Source of the DNA: ATZT02 sp038145175
Lineage (GTDB): Bacteria; Actinomycetota; Actinomycetes; S36-B12; UBA5976
DNA length: 64,000 nt
Assembly (NCBI GenBank): GCA_038145175.1
Contig: JAYQPE010000004.1
Span: 117,800-181,799, forward strand
Direction of reading: 5' to 3'
Made by a program: the position numbers and the translations under genes. The notes below the pieces were generated by a model that was given only the letters and a program-made list of their open reading frames with translations, had not been told where the DNA came from and searched no databases. This document shows, in pieces, positions 58,723-64,000 of this stretch (position 1 is the first letter of the stretch; each line of letters starts with the position of its first letter).

Positions 58723-59251
58723 CTATTGGTTCTAGTTTTCCACTTTTCACGTTATAGATTGCTCCACTTACAACAACTTCTTTAGGTAAAAGTGGATAAG
58801 TTCTAATTCTTAACACGTCTGTGATCAAAGCTTTTCTTTGATCAGTCACTGTTCTAAATTCTAAACTTCTAGTGTCCACTCCATGTTCTGTTTTTATTTG
58901 TTGGTGAATCGCTGCTTCTGCCCCACTTGCCATTCGACAATCTGTGTGAGGCATGATCAAAATTCTTTTCACACCTAAAAGATAAGTTGCTAAAACTAAA
59001 GTTCTAATCACATCTTCTGTGACTCTGGCACCAGCATTTCTTAAAATCTTGGCATCACCTGGTTTCATCCCAGTAACTGAAAGAGGAGAAATTCTAGAAT
59101 CCATACAAGTGACAATGGCGATTCCTTTTTTAGCAACTCCTGTTAGATCTTCGTACTTGAAAGTTTTTTCAAATTCTTTATTATTTTCTAGAACATCTTG
59201 AAATATTTCTGCATTAAATTTTTGAATATCTGAGGAATCACTTAAAGGCAT
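58715..59251 (-). CDS. beta-carbonic anhydrase
   Basis: 178 residues. Zinc ligands C49, H102 and C105 with the catalytic D51-R53 dyad (TCMDSR and MPHTDC) are in place. The length and motif fit small actinobacterial enzymes like Rv1284. It interconverts CO2 and bicarbonate. The operon couples it to a bicarbonate transporter. Confidence 0.94.
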   Translation of the reverse strand: MPLSDSSDIQKFNAEIFQDVLENNKEFEKTFKYEDLTGVAKKGIAIVTCMDSRISPLSVTGMKPGDAKILRNAGARVTEDVIRTLVLATYLLGVKRILIMPHTDCRMASGAEAAIHQQIKTEHGVDTRSLEFRTVTDQRKALITDVLRIRTYPLLPKEVVVSGAIYNVKSGKLEPIDA

Positions 59252-59274
59252 GGGTAATAGATTAGCAATAAGTC

Positions 59275-59439
59275 TTAATCCTTATCTGATTTATCTTCTG
59301 TTAAGGCTTGATAATCAGTAAAAGACATGACCACGGCAATGTTTTTCCCATATCTTTTTAGCAATATTGGTTTTTGGGGTTTACCATGTTCAAGATTTAA
59401 TAATGCTTGTTTTAAATCTATTTCATCGGAAATGTTCAT
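59275..59439 (-). CDS. Phd/YefM-like small protein
   Basis: 54 residues from ATG 59439 to TAA. The body KPILLKRYGKNIAVVMSFTDYQAL has the beta-strand/turn/helix pattern of Phd/YefM antitoxins (P-x-x-L-x-R-x-G-K-x-x-A-V-x-x-S-x-x-D-Y). The usual N-terminal strand is shortened. No toxin gene flanks it. It fills the spacer between carbonic anhydrase and DUF805 genes. Confidence 0.6.
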   Translation of the reverse strand: MNISDEIDLKQALLNLEHGKPQKPILLKRYGKNIAVVMSFTDYQALTEDKSDKD

Positions 59440-59534
59440 ATGGTCTAATAATTTTTAAACTTTTTGCGTTCCAATGTCAAAGTTTTGTACTCCTTTTGGT
59501 TAACATTGAAACTGACTTAAAGGGAGAATCTAAC

Positions 59535-59867
59535 TTGAATAACATAATTTCTGATGCTCAAAAATCAGTTATGAGAGGTTTACAAAACTACACAACTTTT
59601 ACTGGTAGAGCTTCTCGTAGTGAATTTTGGTACTTTTTACTTTTCTTCTATATTGCTAACTTTCTAGGAAATCTCATCTCAGATGTTTTAGGGACCATAA
59701 TTTCTTTGGCTTTACTTTTGCCTTATCTTGCAGTGGGAGTAAGAAGAATGCATGATCGTAACAAATCAGGCTGGTATTTGATAGTGCCAATATTTAATAT
59801 TTATTTACTAGCCACTGTGGGAGATTCTGGTCCAAATAGATTTGGTCCAAAACCAGCTAAATTGTAA
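59535..59867 (+). CDS. DUF805 membrane protein
   Basis: 110 residues from TTG 59535, chosen because GGGAG lies eight bases upstream; the longer frame starting at 59367 is unsupported and overlaps the antitoxin-like gene. YTTFTGRASRSEFWYFLLFFYIANFLG, RRMHDRNKSGWYLIVPIFN, and GPNRFGP are the family motifs. Four membrane helices. Role unknown. Confidence 0.9.
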   Translation: MNNIISDAQKSVMRGLQNYTTFTGRASRSEFWYFLLFFYIANFLGNLISDVLGTIISLALLLPYLAVGVRRMHDRNKSGWYLIVPIFNIYLLATVGDSGPNRFGPKPAKL

Positions 59868-59947
59868 ATCTTTAACTATTTATTAAGCTCAAACTTACGT
59901 GCTAGCATTTTGCGAACAGCAAAACAAAGTCTGAGGTAGACAAGCAC

Positions 59948-60988
59948 ATGAGTAATTCTTATTCGAAAATTGCTGTCAGTCTTAAAAATGTTTCAAAAAA
60001 ATTCGGTGACGTAGTTGCTGTAGATAACGTTAGTTTAGATGTCTTTGACAAAGAATTTTTAACTTTACTTGGACCTTCAGGTTCGGGAAAAACTACTGTT
60101 CTTCGAATGATTGCAGGATTTGAATTACCAACTTCTGGAAGTATTGAATTAGATGGAAAAGATGTAACAAATCTTGCTCCATTTAATAGAGATATAAATA
60201 CCGTATTTCAAGATTATGCATTATTTCCTCATATGAATGTAATTGAGAATGTTTCGTATGGATTACGAGTAAAAAAAGTTCCTAAAGCTCAAGCTTTGAT
60301 TCAAGCTAAAGAAGCTCTTGCTTCTGTGCAGCTAGCTGGTTATGAAGATAGGAAACCATCTCAATTATCTGGTGGACAAAGACAAAGAGTTGCGCTGGCT
60401 AGAGCGTTAGTTAATCGGCCAAAAGTTCTTCTTTTAGATGAACCTTTGGGTGCACTTGATTTAAAACTTAGACAACAAATGCAAATTGAATTAAAAGAAA
60501 TTCAAAGACAAGTTGGAATTACTTTTGTATTTGTTACCCATGATCAAGAGGAAGCACTAACCATGTCAGATCGAATTGCTGTTTTTAATAATGGAAAAAT
60601 TCAACAGATTGATACTCCCTCTGTAATTTATGAACATCCAAAAAATGAATTTGTGGCTGGCTTTGTTGGTACTTCAAATTTAATAAGTCAAAAAGTAGCT
60701 AAACAGTTACTAGAAAGTGAGGGAACTTTTACTGTTAGACCTGAGAAAATCAAATTAGAAATTGGCACTGCGCAGGCAAGCGCTACACAAAGATCTGCTA
60801 CCGGTGTTGTTCAAGAAGTTGAATATTTAGGCCCAAGTACAAGATTTATCGTAAAACTTAATGCGGGAGTGACTTTGGTCGTATTAAAGCAAAACTCCAC
60901 GGAAACTTCTGAAGAAGTTAACAAACTTCGAAATCAAATTGTTACTTTACTGTGGGAAAAACAGTCCGAGTATCGCGTAGGCTCATAG
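59948..60988 (+). CDS. potA: polyamine ABC transporter ATPase PotA
   Basis: 346 residues. Walker A GPSGSGKTT (42-50), Q-loop VFQDYALFPHMNV, signature LSGGQRQRVALARAL, Walker B LLLDEPLGALD, and H-loop VTHDQEEAL. The C-terminal TOBE_2 domain (TVRPEKIKLE) is present. With PotB, PotC and PotD it imports spermidine/putrescine. First gene, 94 bases before potD. Confidence 0.95.
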   Translation: MSNSYSKIAVSLKNVSKKFGDVVAVDNVSLDVFDKEFLTLLGPSGSGKTTVLRMIAGFELPTSGSIELDGKDVTNLAPFNRDINTVFQDYALFPHMNVIENVSYGLRVKKVPKAQALIQAKEALASVQLAGYEDRKPSQLSGGQRQRVALARALVNRPKVLLLDEPLGALDLKLRQQMQIELKEIQRQVGITFVFVTHDQEEALTMSDRIAVFNNGKIQQIDTPSVIYEHPKNEFVAGFVGTSNLISQKVAKQLLESEGTFTVRPEKIKLEIGTAQASATQRSATGVVQEVEYLGPSTRFIVKLNAGVTLVVLKQNSTETSEEVNKLRNQIVTLLWEKQSEYRVGS

Positions 60989-60992
60989 TTTT

Positions 60993-61012
60993 CCTGGTCT
61001 GAAAAGACTAGG
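60993..61012 (+). promoter_or_regulatory. stem-loop 1 between potA and potD
   Basis: CCTGGTCT-GAAA-AGACTAGG, eight pairs (one G-T) closed by a GAAA tetraloop, just after the potA stop. First of three consecutive hairpins. Confidence 0.5.
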
Positions 61013-61019
61013 GATAAGC

Positions 61020-61037
61020 GCATTAGGCAACTAATGC
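61020..61037 (+). promoter_or_regulatory. stem-loop 2 between potA and potD
   Basis: GCATTAG-GCAA-CTAATGC, seven perfect pairs with a four-base loop. Confidence 0.5.
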
Positions 61038-61038
61038 A

Positions 61039-61062
61039 ATTTGTTGCAACGGCGCAACAAAT
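61039..61062 (+). promoter_or_regulatory. stem-loop 3 before potD
   Basis: ATTTGTTGC and GCAACAAAT, nine perfect pairs around a six-base loop AACGGC, ending eight bases before the GGGAGG ribosome site of potD. Confidence 0.55.
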
Positions 61063-61082
61063 AAAATGGGAGGAATAAAACG

Positions 61083-62282
61083 TTGAATAAAAAACGTTTA
61101 TTAACTTCACTTCTTGCCATTGCATCTAGCACTGTATTAATTGCTGGTTGCAGTTCAAGTGGAACAAGTGAAGATGCAGCAGCTCCTGCAGAAGGAAGTG
61201 CTGCTTATCAAGGTCCAGTTGGCGATACCCCAGGCACAATAAATATTTTGGCTTGGCCAGGTTATGCCGAAGATGGTTCAACTGATCCAGCAGTGGATTG
61301 GGTAACACCATTTGAAAAAGAAACTGGTTGCGAAGTAAATGTAAAAACTTACGGAACATCAGATGAAGCTGTGCAGTTAATGCAAAGCGGTGGCTATGAC
61401 GTAATTTCTGCATCAGGTGATGCTTCACTTCGTTTAATTTATGGTGGAGATCTTCAACCTGTGAATTTGGATTTAATTCCAAATTATGCAGATATCTTTG
61501 ACAATCTCAAAGATCGTCCATGGAACACTGTTGATGGTGCAAATTATGGTGTGCCTCACGGTCGTGGTGCAAACGTATTGCAATACACAATTGGAAAAGT
61601 TGATCCAGCACCAGACTCATGGAGTCTAGTTTGGGAAGCAAATTCACCAGCTGCAGGAAAAATTACTGCATATGATTCTGCAATTTATATTGCAGATGCT
61701 GCTGTTTATTTGATGTCAACCAAACCAGAATTGGGAATTACTGATCCTTATGCTTTGGATCAAACTCAATTTGATGCTGCAATGGAATTGTTGAAACAAC
61801 AAAAACCATTAGTTGGCGAATACTGGGCTGATTACACCAAATACATCGAAGCAGTAAAAAGTGGAAGCATCGTTGTTGGAACTTCTTGGCAAGTAATTGC
61901 CAACGTTCTAAACGGAGAAGCTGAAACTGTTGGTGCAGTTAAACCAAAAGAAGGTGCAACAGGCTGGTCAGACACTTGGATGATTTCTAAGAACGTCGAA
62001 GCAGTTGATTGTGCATATAAATGGTTGAACTGGATTATCAAACCTGATGTAAATGCTCAAGCAGCTGAATGGTTTGGTGAAGCACCAGCAAACTCTAAGG
62101 CATGTGCATTGACTGCAAATAAAGATCATTGCAAGTTATTCCATGCTGAAGAAACTGATTACTGGAGCAATGTTTACTACTGGAAGACTCCAACTGAAAC
62201 CTGTCTAGATGGCCGTACTGATGTTAAGTGCGTTCCATACTCAGAATGGGTCAAAGCTTGGTCAAGTTTCCGTAGTGCATAG
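61083..62282 (+). CDS. potD: polyamine-binding lipoprotein PotD-like
   Basis: 399 residues from TTG with a strong GGGAGG ribosome site. Lipoprotein signal ends LIAGC (Cys 23). The periplasmic-binding fold of the PotD/PotF family follows: NILAWPGYAEDG, YDVISASGDASLRLIYGGDLQPV, and WMISKNVEAVDCAYKWLNWII. Asp/Trp-rich ligand residues are plausible for amines. Expressed from the pot operon, likely above its permeases. Confidence 0.92.
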   Translation: MNKKRLLTSLLAIASSTVLIAGCSSSGTSEDAAAPAEGSAAYQGPVGDTPGTINILAWPGYAEDGSTDPAVDWVTPFEKETGCEVNVKTYGTSDEAVQLMQSGGYDVISASGDASLRLIYGGDLQPVNLDLIPNYADIFDNLKDRPWNTVDGANYGVPHGRGANVLQYTIGKVDPAPDSWSLVWEANSPAAGKITAYDSAIYIADAAVYLMSTKPELGITDPYALDQTQFDAAMELLKQQKPLVGEYWADYTKYIEAVKSGSIVVGTSWQVIANVLNGEAETVGAVKPKEGATGWSDTWMISKNVEAVDCAYKWLNWIIKPDVNAQAAEWFGEAPANSKACALTANKDHCKLFHAEETDYWSNVYYWKTPTETCLDGRTDVKCVPYSEWVKAWSSFRSA

Positions 62283-62299
62283 GAAACTAAAGTAAAAAA

Positions 62300-62327
62300 T
62301 TAAGGCGCCAAGTAATTGGCGCCTTAA
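62300..62327 (+). promoter_or_regulatory. strong stem-loop between potD and potB
   Basis: TTAAGGCGCCAA-GTAA-TTGGCGCCTTAA, twelve perfect pairs, ending eight bases before the potB ATG. A short TTAAAAAT follows instead of a T run, so it may be a partial terminator or an RNA 3'-end stabiliser, which would give more PotD than permease. Confidence 0.75.
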
Positions 62328-62335
62328 TTAAAAAT

Positions 62336-63208
62336 ATGAGCAACCAATCTTTAGCTAAAGTTCAACAATTCTTACACCAAAATTTAAAAGCAAGAATTTC
62401 TACTCTTCTTTTACTACCCATGACATGGATGTTTGTCATCTATCTGGGTTCTTTAGGTGCTCTATTTATAACTTCTATTTGGACAGTTGATGATTTTACT
62501 AACAAAGTAATACGAACTTTTACTTTAGAAAACTTTATTGAAATACTTTCAGATCGCGCCTATTTAAACGTTACTGTTAGAACTCTTTTAATTGCTATTA
62601 GTGTGACAATTTTGTGTGCACTAATTGCAATTCCTATGTCATTTTTTATGGCAAGAGTAGTTTCGCCAAGATTTAGACCAGTATTAATTGCTTTAGCTAT
62701 TACTCCGCTTTGGGCATCATATTTAGTAAAAATTTATGCCTGGAGAACTATGATGAGTGAAGAATCAGGATTTTTAACTTGGTTACTTTCTCCACTTGGA
62801 ATTAAAAGTCCTGGTTATGGACTAATTTCAGTAGTTTTGGCACTTACTTATTTGTGGCTTCCTTACATGATCATTCCAATATTTGCAGGTATGGAACGTT
62901 TACCAAATTCAATATTGGATGCTTCTAGTGATTTAGGTGCAAAACCTTTAAAAACTTTTTTCAAAGTAGTTTTACCGCTTACTTATCCTGCAATTATTGC
63001 TGGATCTATTTTTACCTTTAGTTTAAGTATGGGTGACTATATTGCAGTACAAATTGTGGGTGGAACTTTCCAAATGTTAGGAAACGTGGTTTATCAAAAC
63101 TTTGCTCTTGACCTTCCTTTTTCTGCAGCTGTTGCATTAATTCCAGTAATAGTTATGGTTTTGTATTTAACACTTGTTCGAAAAAGTGGAGCATTGGATA
63201 ACTTATGA
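62336..63208 (+). CDS. potB: polyamine ABC permease PotB-like
   Basis: 290 residues, six membrane spans. The cytoplasmic EAA-type loop reads ILDASSDLGAKPLKTFFKVVLPL. The N-terminus is longer than usual and basic. No ribosome site precedes the ATG; only the hairpin does. Overlaps potC by four bases. Confidence 0.93.
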   Translation: MSNQSLAKVQQFLHQNLKARISTLLLLPMTWMFVIYLGSLGALFITSIWTVDDFTNKVIRTFTLENFIEILSDRAYLNVTVRTLLIAISVTILCALIAIPMSFFMARVVSPRFRPVLIALAITPLWASYLVKIYAWRTMMSEESGFLTWLLSPLGIKSPGYGLISVVLALTYLWLPYMIIPIFAGMERLPNSILDASSDLGAKPLKTFFKVVLPLTYPAIIAGSIFTFSLSMGDYIAVQIVGGTFQMLGNVVYQNFALDLPFSAAVALIPVIVMVLYLTLVRKSGALDNL

Positions 63209-63999
63209 TTCTTTCCAAAAATGCAAAAATTGTTCTAGCACTTTTCATGATTTTAGGTATGACTTTTATTTACCTACCTTTATTTATTGTGGTATTAAAT
63301 TCGTTTAACTCAAGTATTAGTTTTTCGTTTCCTCCAGAGGGATTTACAACCAGTTGGTGGTCAAAAGCTGCTCAAAACTCTGGCGTAAGACAAGCCATTA
63401 TGACTTCTGTTTATACAGCTCTTGGAGCAACTGCTATTTCTTTAGTTTTGGGAACTTTAGCGGCAAGTGCCATTGCTAGGTATAAATTTTTTGGCAGAGA
63501 TACCTTGTCATTATTAATAGTTTTACCAATTGCTTTACCAGGCATTGTGACAGGAATAGCGTTAAACAATGTGTTTACTAATTATTTTGGTGGACTTACT
63601 TATTTCACAATTGTGATTGGCCATGCCACATTTTGTATTGTGGTGGTGTTTAATAATGTGGCAGCACGCTATCGAAGAATGGGATCTTCATTTGAAGAAG
63701 CAAGTATGGATCTTGGAGCTAATAGAATTATGACTTTTAGATTAATTACTTTCCCACTTCTTAGAAGTGCGCTTTTAGCAGGAGGAATGCTTGCCTTTGC
63801 TTTATCTTTTGATGAAATTATTGTGACAACTTTTACAGCAGGTGCTGGACAAAATACTTTGCCCATTTGGATTTTCCAAAATTTATTTAGACCTAATCAA
63901 GCACCGGTTGTAAACGTGGTGGCAGCGGCATTAATTTTACTTTCGTTGGTTCCTATTTATTTAGCGCAAAGAATTATTAATGCGCCAAGTAATAATTAA
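63205..63999 (+). CDS. potC: polyamine ABC permease PotC-like
   Basis: 264 residues, six membrane spans. EAA loop EEASMDLGANRIMTFRLITFPLL. VLNSFNSSISFSFPPEGFT after the first span is typical of PotC. The stop codon lies at the very end of the window. With PotB it forms the transmembrane pair for PotA. Confidence 0.94.
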   Translation: MILSKNAKIVLALFMILGMTFIYLPLFIVVLNSFNSSISFSFPPEGFTTSWWSKAAQNSGVRQAIMTSVYTALGATAISLVLGTLAASAIARYKFFGRDTLSLLIVLPIALPGIVTGIALNNVFTNYFGGLTYFTIVIGHATFCIVVVFNNVAARYRRMGSSFEEASMDLGANRIMTFRLITFPLLRSALLAGGMLAFALSFDEIIVTTFTAGAGQNTLPIWIFQNLFRPNQAPVVNVVAAALILLSLVPIYLAQRIINAPSNN

Positions 64000-64000
64000 A

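Noticed and set aside
59367..59534. N-terminal extension of the DUF805 protein
   Set aside because: It runs opposite to the Phd-like frame, has no ribosome site, and the TTG at 59535 has GGGAG.
1..64000. CRISPR array, prophage or insertion sequence
   Set aside because: No spaced direct repeats, integrase, transposase, or phage structural genes were seen on either strand.

Overview
The window is AT-rich (roughly one third G+C by eye), densely packed, and carries genes in actinobacterial order. From 17.4 to 45 kb, the run eno, ftsB, DUF501 gene, ppx, mfd, mazG, pth, rplY, prs, glmU, tetR, ispE, ksgA, tatD, metG, rsmI, pmt, rimJ-like gene, galU, formyl-THF ligase gene, fmdB matches, from memory, the block Rv0992c to Rv1026 of Mycobacterium tuberculosis. 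Low G+C, short spacers, many 4-bp start/stop overlaps and several leaderless promoters suggest a streamlined planktonic actinobacterium of the Nanopelagicales (acI) kind. The exact taxon cannot be fixed from this sequence alone. I see no prophage, insertion sequence or CRISPR array.

Region 1 (1-17.3 kb) is a molybdenum and carbon monoxide locus. A plus-strand arm (coxD, coxE, a 100-residue protein, a GIY-YIG-like protein) converges on a minus-strand operon coxM-coxS-coxL-(XdhC+YHS)-coxG, which ends in five small single-span membrane proteins. CoxL has the form I active-site motif AYRCSFR, so aerobic CO oxidation is predicted. Cofactor genes follow: mocA-like, xdhC-like, mogA, moaA, moaE, moeA, a TSUP permease gene, a third xdhC-like gene and moaD. 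No moaC was found.

Region 2 (17.3-45.1 kb) is the housekeeping block with three tRNAs (Leu-UAA, Gln-UUG, Arg-CCU). Compared with the remembered Mycobacterium order it lacks rpfB, and lacks the moeA-like glp gene between galU and the acetyltransferase gene. A CrcB pair, a SAF-domain protein, MgtC and an NlpC/P60 hydrolase close it.

Region 3 (45.2-59.9 kb) is mixed: a CPD photolyase, PdxH, short citrate synthase, SerC, a TipAS/Virulence_fact/homocysteine-methyltransferase run, a SPOUT methylase, a NYN-domain protein, a structured spacer with DnaA boxes, an FeS-type photolyase, a TetR/MFS pair with visible operators, and a carbonic anhydrase-DUF2127-SbtA operon for inorganic carbon.

Region 4 (59.9-64 kb) is a complete polyamine-type ABC operon, potA-potD-potB-potC, with three stem-loops between potA and potD and one strong stem-loop between potD and potB.

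Together the genes fit a sunlit-water aerobic heterotroph that may supplement energy with CO, scavenges polyamines, takes up bicarbonate and repairs UV damage by two photolyases. No spacer above 300 bases lacks a gene.
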